A stretch of 64,000 nucleotides of DNA from Gorillibacterium massiliense (GCF_000455485.1 NZ_CBQR020000102.1:248001-312000); one strand, 5' to 3'; shown: positions 25,387-34,199, counted from the stretch's first letter. Notes: generated from the letters alone by a model not told the origin. Numbers and translations are program-made.

Positions 25387-25968
25387 ATTTCGCATTCTTG
25401 GTTCACCCCATTTAAGAAAGTTGTTGCCATCCTGTTCGTCTGCGCCGTTCTACTCTCTACCGCTTCGCTCGGAGGATCATCTGCCGAAGCTGTTTCGCCA
25501 CCACAAAACATTCAAATTTACCTTAAGCTCGACTCAATTCCGGGAGAGTCAACCGTGAAAGGTTACGAGCAATGGATTCCAGTATCTGATGTCCAATTTG
25601 GAGTGGATGTTCCCGTTATAAATTCAACCCCAGGCAAAGCTAAACTCAGTGGTATCCAATTTAAGAAGGTGTACGATGCTGCCTCCGCACCTATTTTACT
25701 CGCGTCATTGCAAGGAAAGCCCATTAAGAGTGCAACCTTTGCCTTTGTCAAGCCGGGTGCTACTCCGATCAAGTTTTTAACGATTAACCTAACCACTGCC
25801 TTTATCACGTCATATTCGTTCACCGATACTGTCGAATCAGTTTCCCTCTCCTATACCGTTATCTCGACCGGCTATTCTTCGCAGAAACCGGATGGCTCGT
25901 TGAATCCAATGGTTAAGTCGGCATGGGATGCCTTAAAAGGAGCAGTAACCACACCGGTTATTCCCTAA
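25387..25968 (+). CDS. Exported Hcp-fold protein with a probable ATT start
   Basis: The frame encodes about 193 residues. The mature part reads like the type VI tube protein family Hcp: NIQIYLKLDSIPGEST, WIPVSDVQFGVDVP, LSGIQFKKVYDAASAPILLA, then alternating beta strands. Upstream in the same frame is a good signal peptide (FTPFKKVVAILFVCAVLLST ending SSAEA). No ATG, GTG or TTG precedes it in frame. The only codon placed behind the GGAGGG ribosome site (25375-25380) is ATT at 25387, 6 nt away. If GTG 25555 were used, the signal peptide and first strand would be lost. Gram-positive bacteria lack type VI secretion, so this is a stand-alone exported Hcp-like protein of unknown role. Confidence 0.75.
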   Translation: MSHSWFTPFKKVVAILFVCAVLLSTASLGGSSAEAVSPPQNIQIYLKLDSIPGESTVKGYEQWIPVSDVQFGVDVPVINSTPGKAKLSGIQFKKVYDAASAPILLASLQGKPIKSATFAFVKPGATPIKFLTINLTTAFITSYSFTDTVESVSLSYTVISTGYSSQKPDGSLNPMVKSAWDALKGAVTTPVIP

Positions 25969-26053
25969 CAGACAAAAGTTCAAAACAATCACCCCCATTG
26001 AAAACAACATGACATAGCCGATATGTTGGGCTGGGATAAATAGTTCATGTAAA

Positions 26054-26080
26054 AGGGCACCCCTTGTGGATGCCCTATTC
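26054..26080 (+). terminator. Terminator after the Hcp-like gene
   Basis: AGGGCACCC and GGATGCCCT (26054-26076) form a stem with one mismatch, followed by a short T-containing tract. It is 85 nt after the Hcp-like stop. Confidence 0.55.
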
Positions 26081-26165
26081 TCTGTTAATCGTATATTAAT
26101 CTCCAGAGACGCCTCTGTCTCTGTTCACTGTCTTCCATTAAGGCTGAAGTAATGTTGCTGTAGCC

Positions 26166-26969
26166 TTACTTACTCTTTTGAGTGATCATCTTCAGTAGAA
26201 TCGTTACCGCCTCTGCTCTTGTTGCCTTATCGTTAGGAGCGAATTCATTATTACCTTTACCTGATATAAGGCCAAGATTCTTCAATACCGCTACCTGCCC
26301 CTTCGCCCAGCCTGGAATTTCAGCGTCGTCCACGAAGCTGGTTACGGTATTATCCCCCAGCTCCAGTGCTAACGCTTTGATGATCATCACAGCCATCTCT
26401 GCCCGTGTAATTTCTGCATCTGGACGAAAACTTCCATCCGGATAGCCTTTAACAATACCTAATTGTACAGCTTGCCCTACTGCTTGCTGAGCCCATGTGC
26501 CAATCTTCGCAGAATCGGTGAACGTCGGCCTCACAGCTTCTTCTTGCGGCTTCAACGCCTTCATCAGCATAACTACAAATTCCGCACGAGTTACGATGCT
26601 ATTTGGCTTGAAGGTACCATTCTCATACCCAATCACGATTCCGCTCTGTGCTGCTTTTTTAATATCAGATTCTGCCCAGTGCCCGGATATGTCGCTAAAT
26701 ATCGGCTGAACCGATCCGGACTGTTCCTCCTCCTTGCTTACAGCCATCACAGCAAACTTCGTAAAGTGATTGACTTCAACAGTGATCTTATTGACGTCTA
26801 CCTTGCCGCCGTCAATCTGCACCCATTCCTTCTTCACTTCGTCATAGTAAAATACAACGGGTCGCTGATCCTTCTTCAAGCTTGCCGTATCGAAAACAAA
26901 GGTCAGTGTTACCGATTTGGTAAAATTGCCTGTGACGTTTTTTAATATTTCGTATACCGGACTGATTAC
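26166..26969 (-). pseudogene. SLH-domain surface protein, 5'-truncated
   Basis: The frame is open from 26969 (just after an in-frame TAA) to the stop at 26166 but has no start with a ribosome site. It begins mid-domain with SPVYEILKNVTGNFTKSVTL, the C-terminal part of a large surface-protein module. Three SLH repeats follow (IFSDISGHWAESDIKKAAQ, TFTDSAKIGTWAQQAVGQAV, SFVDDAEIPGWAKGQVAVLK). The SLH repeats bind pyruvylated cell-wall polymer. The N-terminal export signal and function-bearing domains are missing, and no promoter is evident. The 3' remnant of a once much longer gene is the best reading. Confidence 0.75.
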
Positions 26970-27044
26970 TTATCCTTGTCACTATTCTTCCATCCTTTCG
27001 CATAGGGAATCATTCGTTGCCGTTTTTCTTGATTGTCTTCGCGC

Positions 27045-27098
27045 AAAAAAACTCCTATAATTCGACCCTATCTAGACATCATAGGGGAATTATAGGAG
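27045..27098 (-). terminator. Very strong intrinsic terminator of the ugd operon
   Basis: CTCCTATAATTC (27052-27063) pairs perfectly with GAATTATAGGAG (27087-27098). Inside, CCCTAT pairs with ATAGGG, giving about 18 bp of helix with a small internal loop. On the minus strand seven T residues follow directly. It lies 100 nt beyond the stop of the UDP-glucose dehydrogenase gene. Confidence 0.9.
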
Positions 27099-27198
27099 AT
27101 TGTAGTCATACGAAAGTAGTACGCAGCAAGAAAACTTTCTCGGCAGCCTCACTCATGAGAAACTATCATGAGTTGGCTTTTCTGAAACGGTTTTAAGG

Positions 27199-28491
27199 CT
27201 AATCATAGCCAATTCCTTGATAATAAAAACCGATGTCCCTCATTTGATCGGCATCCAACAAGTTTCTTCCGTCAAACAAGTTAGGTGCATTCATGCTGTC
27301 TTTGACTTGTTCCCAGTCAAGTTTAAGAAACATTGGCCACTCCGTGCATATTATGGCCGCATCTGCCCCCTCCATCGTTTCTTCCGGACTACTGCCGAAT
27401 ATAACACTCTCATCCATAAGCTCGGGAGGCAGTGCCGCTATCGGATCGTATACTTGGACGTATGCCTTTTCGTTACGCAATGTTTGGATGATACGAATGG
27501 CAGGTGCTTCACGAATATCGTCGGTATCCGGCTTAAAAGCAAGACCTAATAGGGCGATTTTCTTGCCCGCCAAGTTGCCGATCTTCTCCCGAACTTTTTG
27601 AAGCATATACAAGTGTTGGGTTTGATTGACACGAACGACTTGCTTCAGCAACTTCAGTTCCACGTCATTGTGTTTGGCCATATTCAGCAATGCAGCTACA
27701 TCTTTTGGGAAACAGGAGCCGCCATATCCGATGCCCGCTTGGAGAAAGCTTGGTCCGATTCGGTTATCAAGTCCGATACCGTACGCCACTTCTTTTACAT
27801 TTACGCCTAGTCGGTCCGATAGTCTTGCCAACTCATTGATGAACGAGATTTTTGTTGCCAAAAAGGCGTTCGCCGCATATTTTGTGAACTCGGCAGTTCT
27901 TGGCGTAGTGACAATGATGGGACATTGCATCGACTCGTACAGCTCTCTGATTTGTTTTGCTGCGTTTTCACTATTCGTTCCGACAATAATCCGGTCCGGG
28001 TGCAAGGCATCCATCAACGCTTTACCTTCCCGTAAAAATTCAGGGTTGGATGCGACCTCAAATGGATAAGAAACCGTCTGTGCATCTTTTGTCCATGTAG
28101 TGACCCGTTCTTGCGTGCCAACAGGAACCGTGCTTTTATTGATAATCAATTTTTCACTGTTCATATGTCTGCCTATATCTTCCGCCACCTGTTTTACATA
28201 TCGTAAATCGGCGCTGCCGTCAGGGAGGGACGGCGTTCCGACACAAATGAAAATAATTGTATTGTCTTTAATCGCCTTCTTCTTGTCCGTTGTAAATCGA
28301 ATCCGTTTCGTCACAAGATGTTTTTTCAACAGGTCCTCCAAACCAGGTTCATAAAAATGGAGCTTCCCTTGTCGGAGGAGCCTGATTCTTTGAGGATCTA
28401 CATCCAAGCCCGTCACATTCCAGCCGATTTCCGCAAATACGAGAGCAGTGGTAGTACCGACATATCCCGAACCTATCACTAAAATATTCAC
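27199..28491 (-). CDS. ugd: UDP-glucose 6-dehydrogenase
   Basis: This 430-residue protein starts at GTG 28491, with GGGAG 5-6 nt upstream, and overlaps the stop of the nucleotidyltransferase as GTGA. The N-terminal NAD-binding motif is MNILVIGSGYVGTTTALVFA, and the catalytic Cys lies in GYGGSCFPKD. Other family motifs are NPEFLREG and AFKPDTDDIREAPA. It oxidises UDP-glucose to UDP-glucuronate with two NAD. With the epimerase at 30517 it could supply UDP-glucuronate or galacturonate for a teichuronic-acid-like or capsular glycan. Confidence 0.93.
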   Translation of the reverse strand: MNILVIGSGYVGTTTALVFAEIGWNVTGLDVDPQRIRLLRQGKLHFYEPGLEDLLKKHLVTKRIRFTTDKKKAIKDNTIIFICVGTPSLPDGSADLRYVKQVAEDIGRHMNSEKLIINKSTVPVGTQERVTTWTKDAQTVSYPFEVASNPEFLREGKALMDALHPDRIIVGTNSENAAKQIRELYESMQCPIIVTTPRTAEFTKYAANAFLATKISFINELARLSDRLGVNVKEVAYGIGLDNRIGPSFLQAGIGYGGSCFPKDVAALLNMAKHNDVELKLLKQVVRVNQTQHLYMLQKVREKIGNLAGKKIALLGLAFKPDTDDIREAPAIRIIQTLRNEKAYVQVYDPIAALPPELMDESVIFGSSPEETMEGADAAIICTEWPMFLKLDWEQVKDSMNAPNLFDGRNLLDADQMRDIGFYYQGIGYD

Positions 28492-29480
28492 TCGTCTCCC
28501 ACCTTTCTTGGCGATTGAAGACCAGCCATCATGGATCGAAAACCGATCACGTTGTTTTTTATCGGATTTACCACTTGTTTCAAATGTACGCCATTCAAAA
28601 TAATGCTGTTCTCGACCCTGCAGCCCTCAATGTTACTGCCGTCGCCAATCGAAACATAGGGACCGATTACACAATCCTTGAGTACACAATTTTGACCGAT
28701 CCGTACGGGAGCGATGATCTTGCAATTGTCCAAAATCACTGTCCCGTCAATTTCTTTGGATTCCTTCCCTAGATCCAGCATCATACGATTAGCTTCCAGC
28801 CATCTTTCTAATGTACCTACATCCATATTAGGCTCTGTCGAAAGATAATAAGATACCAAACAGCCTTGGTCCAACATCCATTGAATGGCATCGGTTATTT
28901 CGTATTCCCCTCTAGCAGAAGGCTGGATCGCTGCGGAGGCGCTGAATATGGTGTTAGTAAATGCGAATGCGCCGATAATAGCCAGATTTGACTTAGGGAC
29001 GCTTGGCTTTTCCTCCAGTCGGACAATGCGGTTATTAATTACTTCCACGATCCCATAGTCTTGAGGATTTTTCACAACAGACACCATTAGCGCCGCATGG
29101 CAACCATTCGTCTCTACTAATTCTTTCAATTCGTTCAACTCATCCAAAATCAAATTATCTCCTAACAGAAGGATAAAACTATCGTTGCCGATATAATGTT
29201 CAGCCTGCCTGATTGCATGTGAAATGCCTTTAGGTTCTGTTTGATAAATATAAGTTATGTTCACCCCCCATCGCTCTCCTGTACCCGCCTGTTCCTTAAT
29301 TGCAGCCTCTTGCGTTGGATGAATGACGATCCCGATCTCCGTAATCCCCTGCTTCTTTAATTTCTCAATACATAGCTGTAGTAAAGATCTATTGGCCACA
29401 GGTATAAGTGTTTTGGGATACGCGAGAGTAAAAGGGTATAGTCTTGTTCCTTTACCAGCGCATAGAATAAGACCTTTCAT
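28488..29480 (-). CDS. Sugar-1-phosphate nucleotidyltransferase with left-handed beta-helix
   Basis: This 330-residue protein starts at ATG 29480 with AGGAG upstream. The nucleotidyltransferase signature is MKGLILCAGKGTRLYPFT with YPKTLIPVAN. Further motifs are LLLGDNLI, VRLEEKPSVPKS and EYEITDAIQ. The C-terminal 80 residues show hexapeptide repeats (IGQNCVLKDCVIGPYVSIGD) of a left-handed beta-helix, as in long RmlA-type and UDP-sugar pyrophosphorylases. The exact sugar (glucose-1-P, dTTP or UTP) cannot be assigned. An N-terminal copy of this gene survives at 31497-31746. Confidence 0.88.
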   Translation of the reverse strand: MKGLILCAGKGTRLYPFTLAYPKTLIPVANRSLLQLCIEKLKKQGITEIGIVIHPTQEAAIKEQAGTGERWGVNITYIYQTEPKGISHAIRQAEHYIGNDSFILLLGDNLILDELNELKELVETNGCHAALMVSVVKNPQDYGIVEVINNRIVRLEEKPSVPKSNLAIIGAFAFTNTIFSASAAIQPSARGEYEITDAIQWMLDQGCLVSYYLSTEPNMDVGTLERWLEANRMMLDLGKESKEIDGTVILDNCKIIAPVRIGQNCVLKDCVIGPYVSIGDGSNIEGCRVENSIILNGVHLKQVVNPIKNNVIGFRSMMAGLQSPRKVGDE

Positions 29481-29560
29481 CGTACTTTTCTCCTATTCAC
29501 TTAAATATTGTCTTCTAGCAATTTATGAAACAGCTGCAATGTTGGTATAGACAATCTGAT

Positions 29561-29588
29561 AAAAAAATTGGCCCAGATGGACTGGACC
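29561..29588 (-). terminator. Terminator after glycosyltransferase copy 1
   Basis: On the minus strand GGTCCAG pairs with CTGGGCC (one G-U) around a 5-nt loop, followed by AA and seven T residues. The same hairpin follows the paralogue at 31825-31854, where the outer pair is extended, showing that the structure is kept in both copies. Confidence 0.85.
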
Positions 29589-29601
29589 GTGGCACATGCC
29601 G

Positions 29602-30297
29602 CTACTTTACTTTTTTAGTTACATATGGAATATAGTCTGTTGTATGCTTGACTAATTTACATCTGTCCATGTATTCTTCCGTGGGTGTTTTTTGAGTATG
29701 GGATTTTACATCTTCTCTCCTTACACAAACATAATTATATTTCGACACGGAATAAATCTTATATCCTCTTTTTCTGCATCCGCTCAAAAAAGCAACATCA
29801 CTTCCATGCCGCTTTTTTTCATTAAACTTGATATTCTTCCACACATATTTCTTAAACATCAACGTACCACCCTTAATGAAGCCCTGATATCGGTCTTGTC
29901 TGCCTCCTCTAAATAACATAAGTGCTTTTTTGGGTTCAAAATAGATAAAACAGCCATTTTTCCCAATGACGGGAACGTTATGACTATGCATTTTATTGAC
30001 CGACTCTTCCAAATAGTAGCGGCCATAATAATCATCGTCATCGAATTTTGCTATAATGCTGTGTTTTGCCCTCTCAATGCCATAATTTAAACATTTGCCC
30101 AGCTTATATTTCTGAGGGACTTGATAAACAGACACGTTCTTATATTGACTCGCTTTTTTTCTCCACTTGTTAATGTCCATGTCATCCCGGTTTAAAACAA
30201 TGATCATTTCTTTATCTTTATACCTTTGCCGTTCATAATTTTCGAAAACATTGTCCATAAATGAAGCTCGCTCCGTACAAGCGATAATGGAAACCAA
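29602..30297 (-). CDS. Family 2 glycosyltransferase, copy 1
   Basis: This 231-residue protein starts at TTG 30297 with AAGGG about 13 nt upstream. It has a GT-A fold: VSIIACTERASFMDNVFENY, IIVLNRDDMDINKW, and a DXD-type metal site in IIAKFDDDDYYGRYY, then FKKYVWKNIKFNE. It is short for the family and has no membrane helix, so it acts at the cytoplasmic face. It is a close paralogue of the gene at 31866-32561. It lies between the epimerase and nucleotidyltransferase genes, with its own terminator. Confidence 0.87.
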   Translation of the reverse strand: MVSIIACTERASFMDNVFENYERQRYKDKEMIIVLNRDDMDINKWRKKASQYKNVSVYQVPQKYKLGKCLNYGIERAKHSIIAKFDDDDYYGRYYLEESVNKMHSHNVPVIGKNGCFIYFEPKKALMLFRGGRQDRYQGFIKGGTLMFKKYVWKNIKFNEKKRHGSDVAFLSGCRKRGYKIYSVSKYNYVCVRREDVKSHTQKTPTEEYMDRCKLVKHTTDYIPYVTKKVK

Positions 30298-30454
30298 AGA
30301 TTACCAGCCCTTTCTCCCATGGATGAAATTGCACCGATTATGTTTTTGAAATTAATATACGTAATCATTTTTTACAGAGTAACGGCGGCTGTACATTGAA
30401 TGCAGTGCAGGTGGAACCCGACGACAATAAAAGGAGAAACGGAGTAGAGGGCGA

Positions 30455-30494
30455 GAAAAAACAACAGGGCCCAAAATCGTGCTGCTATAGGCCC
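30455..30494 (-). terminator. Possible terminator after the epimerase gene
   Basis: GGGCC (30467-30471) and GGCCC (30490-30494) can pair across an 18-nt loop, and the minus strand then runs into a six-T tract. The loop is long, so this is less certain than its neighbours. Confidence 0.4.
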
Positions 30495-30516
30495 ATATCT
30501 CCATAAATCAGTTAGT

Positions 30517-31467
30517 TCATTTGCCGTTTATCAGCCAATCTGCAAACCGCTGCAAACCGGTAGCCAAATCAACCTTGGGGGCATAGCCAAGCAAATCACA
30601 AGACTTTTCAAGACTCGCCCAAGTTCGCGGCACATCGCCAACTTGCTCCGGCAGCCGGTGGATGATCGCCTTTTTGCCCAGCACGCGCTCAATACCCTCG
30701 ACCAGCTCCGATAACTTCACTGGATTATCGTTGCCGAGGTTAAACACATCATAGCCAGAGCTGCAGTAATCGATCGCCGAACGAATGCCGCTGACGGTAT
30801 CGGACACATACGTATAATCCCGCGAAGTCGAGCCATCCCCAAACAGGGTGATCGGCTCGTCGTGCAAAATGCTCCGTGCAAACTTATGAATCGCCAAATC
30901 CGGCCGCTGGCGCGGTCCATACACCGTAAAAAAGCGCAGCGCCACAATCGGCAGGCCAAAGCAATTGCTATAGCTCCGGCACACCGCTTCTCCCGCCTCC
31001 TTCGTCGCACCGTAAGGAGAAGACTGCTGCAGAATTGGATCGCCTTCGGCAAACGGCACCTTCTCATTCAAGCCGTACACCGAGCTGGACGAAGCAAAAA
31101 TAAACTTCTTCACCCCGTGCCGAACTGCCGCATCCAGCACATGCACCGTACCGTTTATATTGACTTCAATATATTGCAGCGGATTCTCGAGTGACGGACG
31201 TACCCCCGCCTTTGCCGCGAGTTGCACCACAACTTCTGGTTTTTCTTCATCAAAAATATCGAATATCCGCTCCCGATCGCGAATATCAGCTTCAATAAAT
31301 TTATAGTTCGCGGAACCTTGCTGATGAGCAATATTCCGTTCCTTTATATAGCGATTATAAAAAGGGTCAAAATTATCGATCACCCTTACCTCATGACCAT
31401 CCGCCAAAAGCGAATCCACCAGATGGCTGCCGATAAATCCCGCCCCGCCAGTGACTAACGTTTTCAT
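30517..31467 (-). CDS. NAD-dependent epimerase/dehydratase (UDP-sugar epimerase)
   Basis: This 316-residue extended SDR starts at ATG 31467. The cofactor motif is TLVTGGAGFIGSHLVD, the catalytic centre is SSSSVYGLN with YGATK, and RFFTVYGPRQRPDLAI closely resembles UDP-glucuronate 4-epimerases. In context with Ugd it probably interconverts UDP-glucuronate and UDP-galacturonate. It is inserted between the two copies of the duplicated glycosyltransferase block. Confidence 0.85.
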   Translation of the reverse strand: MKTLVTGGAGFIGSHLVDSLLADGHEVRVIDNFDPFYNRYIKERNIAHQQGSANYKFIEADIRDRERIFDIFDEEKPEVVVQLAAKAGVRPSLENPLQYIEVNINGTVHVLDAAVRHGVKKFIFASSSSVYGLNEKVPFAEGDPILQQSSPYGATKEAGEAVCRSYSNCFGLPIVALRFFTVYGPRQRPDLAIHKFARSILHDEPITLFGDGSTSRDYTYVSDTVSGIRSAIDYCSSGYDVFNLGNDNPVKLSELVEGIERVLGKKAIIHRLPEQVGDVPRTWASLEKSCDLLGYAPKVDLATGLQRFADWLINGK

Positions 31468-31496
31468 GTTGATTCACCTTTCCCTTCCCTCTAAAC

Positions 31497-31746
31497 ACAT
31501 GTGAAATGCCTTTAGGTTCCGTTTGATAAATATGAGTTATATTCGCCCCCCATCGCTCTCCTGTACCCGCCTGTTCCTTGATTGCAGCCTCTTGCGAAGG
31601 ATAAATGACGATCCGATCTCCGTAATGCCATGCCTCTTTAAATTCTCAATACATAGCTGCAGTAAAGGTCTATTGGCCACAGGTACTCGAGAGTAAAAAT
31701 GTATAGTCTTGTTCCTTTACCAGCGATAGAATAAGACCTTTCATCG
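31497..31746 (-). pseudogene. Truncated nucleotidyltransferase copy (N-terminal ~80 codons)
   Basis: The sequence is colinear with 29216-29480, the first ~88 codons of the intact nucleotidyltransferase and its ribosome site. It has scattered substitutions and small deletions that break the frame, for example in the VANRS/TLIPV region. The homology ends abruptly at about 31497, close to the epimerase start. It is the tail end of a segmental duplication and cannot encode an enzyme. Confidence 0.88.
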
Positions 31747-31824
31747 TGCTTTTCTCCTATTCTCTTAAATATTGTCTCCTCCTAATTTATGAAACAGCCG
31801 CAATAATGACTTGGACAATCCGAC

Positions 31825-31854
31825 AAAAAAAACGGCCCAGATGGACTGGACCGT
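31825..31854 (-). terminator. Terminator after glycosyltransferase copy 2
   Basis: On the minus strand ACGGTCCAG pairs with CTGGGCCGT around a 5-nt loop and is followed by a run of seven or eight T residues. It is the duplicate of the hairpin at 29561-29588. Confidence 0.88.
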
Positions 31855-31865
31855 GGTACCTGCTG

Positions 31866-32561
31866 CTACAATACTTTTTTAGTTACATATGGAATATAGT
31901 CTGTTGTATGCCTGACTAATTTACACTTACCCATGTATTCTTTTGTGGATAATTTTTGAGTATGGGAATTTACATCTTCTCTCCTTACACAAACATAGTT
32001 ATATTGCGACGCGGAATAAATTTTATATCCTCTTTTTCTGCATCCGCGCAAAAAGGCAACATCGGTACTATGCAGCATTTTTTCGTTAAACTTTACATTC
32101 CTCCACACATATTTCTTAAACGTCAACGTACCACCCTTAATCCTGCTCCGATATCGGTTTTGTCCGCCTCCCCTATATAACATAAGTGCTTTTTTGGATT
32201 CAAAATAGATAAAGGAGGCATTTTTCCCAATGACGGGAACGTTATGTCTATGCATTTTATTGACGGCCTCTTCCAAATAGTAGCGGCCATAATAATCATC
32301 GTCGTCGAGTTTTGCTATAATGCTATGTTTTGCCCTCTCAATGCCATAATTTAAACATTTGCCCACCTCATATCTCTGAGGGACCCGATAAACAGACACG
32401 TTCTTATATTGACTCGCTTTTCTTCTCCACTTGTTAATGTCCATGTCATCCCGGTTTAAAACAATGATCAGTTCTTTATCTTTATAACTTTGCCGTTCAT
32501 AATTTTCGAAAACATTGTTCATAAACGAAGGCCGCTCCGTACAAACAACAATGGAAACCAA
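31866..32561 (-). CDS. Family 2 glycosyltransferase, copy 2
   Basis: This 231-residue paralogue of the gene at 29602 has the same length and motifs: VSIVVCTERPSFMNNVFENY, a DXD-type site in IIAKLDDDDYYGRYY, and FKKYVWRNVKFNE. Start TTG 32561 and the upstream region are also shared. Changes cluster in the central acceptor-binding part (RGGGQNRYRSRIKGG against RGGRQDRYQGFIKGG), which may mean a different acceptor. The frame is intact, so both copies look functional. Confidence 0.87.
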   Translation of the reverse strand: MVSIVVCTERPSFMNNVFENYERQSYKDKELIIVLNRDDMDINKWRRKASQYKNVSVYRVPQRYEVGKCLNYGIERAKHSIIAKLDDDDYYGRYYLEEAVNKMHRHNVPVIGKNASFIYFESKKALMLYRGGGQNRYRSRIKGGTLTFKKYVWRNVKFNEKMLHSTDVAFLRGCRKRGYKIYSASQYNYVCVRREDVNSHTQKLSTKEYMGKCKLVRHTTDYIPYVTKKVL

Positions 32562-32789
32562 AGATTATCAACCCTTTCTCCCATGGATGAAATTGAACCG
32601 TTTATATTTTTTTGAAATTAATATACGTAATTATTTTTTACAGAGTAACGGCGGCTGTACGGTCACCACTCACTTCCGCTGTACCCGACTGTAATCCAAT
32701 CCATTATGACGGTTTGGACATAAGCTAAAGGAGCAACGGAATGTAAAAGGAACAGCAAAGACGAATGGGTTGATAAAGGAGGGTACTCA

Positions 32790-33659
32790 TTGAGTCACGA
32801 ACTAAGTGGAGCAAGCTCGGTTTATTCGATCAAAGAACAATTAAAGCGGGTGGATGAAACCTTTTTAAACAAAGACATCAAAAAGAACAAGGCAGAAGTG
32901 GCATTTGCAATATCTTTGAAAAGCAAAATCGTTTCACAAAATTGGGATAACGTTCAGTCCAACTTGGCAAAAGCATTGCGTTCGATTCTAAACAATGCGG
33001 ACCCCCATTTTCGTGTGATTGTTGCAGGTCATGAAAAGCCTAACATTAAGGAACTACGGCATGAACGTGTAACCTGGTTGCCCGTAAACTTTCCTCCTCC
33101 ATCGAATCCAAAAGGATTCAGCAAAGACAAAATACGTAAACGCAAAGTGATTGGAGCGTATTTAAGAAAAATAGGATTTTCCGGCTATTTTATGCCTTTT
33201 GATTCGGATGACTGGGCACATCATCGACTCGTACAATATATTCGATCGCAGCCCTCGGGGAAGGATTTTGTGATAGACACGGGAATGATGGTGAATTTAG
33301 TTAATAAAGAAGTATGGTCGAGGAAGAAGTTTTATAAAGGATGTGGCAGCGGTGCGATCTTTTATTTTGCCAATAAAGATTTTCCGCTGACTCCAGAGAC
33401 GAACAGTGTGAAAAAAAAGCCGTTTAAACTCGTTCTCAGAGCCCATCCAAAAGTAATCCAGAACTTGAGAGCATTGCACAGACCCTATAAAATCGTTAAA
33501 TTACCTTTGGTCACCTGGGTACTTGGACATGGCGACAACAACAGCATAATTAAAGGCAAAATAAATAAATCGGTATCTGCTGAAAACTATGGATCAAAAG
33601 GAGAAAAGTTAGAGGATACTTTTTTTCATTATTATAAAACCATGAAAAATCAATCATGA
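32790..33659 (+). CDS. Glycosyltransferase-like protein, GT-A type
   Basis: This 289-residue protein starts at TTG 32790 with AAAGGAGGG 6 nt upstream. The region AFAISLKSKIVSQNWDNVQS followed by ALRSILNNADPHFRVIVAG and the acidic site FMPFDSDDWAHHRLV looks like a GT2-type nucleotide-sugar-binding half. The C-terminus is divergent and rich in Lys. It is divergent from the minus-strand glycan operon and probably contributes to the same surface polymer. Donor and acceptor are unknown. Confidence 0.75.
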   Translation: MSHELSGASSVYSIKEQLKRVDETFLNKDIKKNKAEVAFAISLKSKIVSQNWDNVQSNLAKALRSILNNADPHFRVIVAGHEKPNIKELRHERVTWLPVNFPPPSNPKGFSKDKIRKRKVIGAYLRKIGFSGYFMPFDSDDWAHHRLVQYIRSQPSGKDFVIDTGMMVNLVNKEVWSRKKFYKGCGSGAIFYFANKDFPLTPETNSVKKKPFKLVLRAHPKVIQNLRALHRPYKIVKLPLVTWVLGHGDNNSIIKGKINKSVSAENYGSKGEKLEDTFFHYYKTMKNQS

Positions 33660-33663
33660 CGCA

Positions 33664-33736
33664 TTCCGTTCCCCAAATACTTAAGCTCATGGTAACGGCA
33701 AATTAAAAAGCCATCCCCCACTGGATGGCCTTTTTC
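33664..33736 (+). terminator. Repeat copy D, terminator of the glycosyltransferase gene
   Basis: GCCATCC (33710-33716) and GGATGGC (33723-33729) form a stem followed by C and T5. The upstream text ATGGTAACGGCAAATTAAAA matches copy A at 6008. It follows the stop at 33659 directly. Confidence 0.88.
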
Positions 33737-33766
33737 CGTTTTTAAGAATACATCAGCAACGGTGTA

Positions 33767-34144
33767 TTACCTTGTCTTAAGCTCTTTGTCTTCAGTAATG
33801 AGATTTTTGTAGGCTGCAATTTTGTCTTCCAGCACCTTCTCTGTGGCTGTTAAGTTTTTAATTTGACTCTGTACAGAGTTTCTATGATCTTCGAGAAGGT
33901 TCAAACGGGCTTGGGCCGTATGCTCTCCTTCTAAATATAATTGCGCATATTCTCTGATTTGTGAGATCGGCATTTGGGTTTGTTTCAACCTCATCACAAA
34001 TCGCAACCAGGTAAGATTGGAGTCATCATATGCTCTTTCTCCATTCGCATTACGTATCGGAGCAATGATCTGTTCCTTTTCATAATATCTCAGCGTATGT
34101 GCGGTTATCCCCAATAATTTGGCTATTTCGCTGATCGTATACAT
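33767..34144 (-). CDS. MerR-family regulator
   Basis: This 125-residue protein starts at ATG 34144 behind a G-rich ribosome site. The MerR helix-turn-helix and wing are clear: YTISEIAKLLGITAHTLRYY, EKEQIIAPIRNANGERAYDD, and a long coiled-coil dimer helix to residue 115. There is no Cys cluster for metals and no large drug-binding domain, so it is of the short MerR type (YyaN/AdhR-like). It is divergent from the SDR gene, whose promoter carries a classical MerR operator. Confidence 0.88.
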   Translation of the reverse strand: MYTISEIAKLLGITAHTLRYYEKEQIIAPIRNANGERAYDDSNLTWLRFVMRLKQTQMPISQIREYAQLYLEGEHTAQARLNLLEDHRNSVQSQIKNLTATEKVLEDKIAAYKNLITEDKELKTR

Positions 34145-34199
34145 ACAACCCCCCGAATCTATGCTGATTTTAAGAGTCCTCCATCATTATAAAAAACAA

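Noticed and set aside
25373..25558. 61-codon frame starting at ATG 25373
   Set aside because: It overlaps the signal peptide of the Hcp-like gene in another frame, has no family features, and the GGAGGG site fits the ATT start instead.
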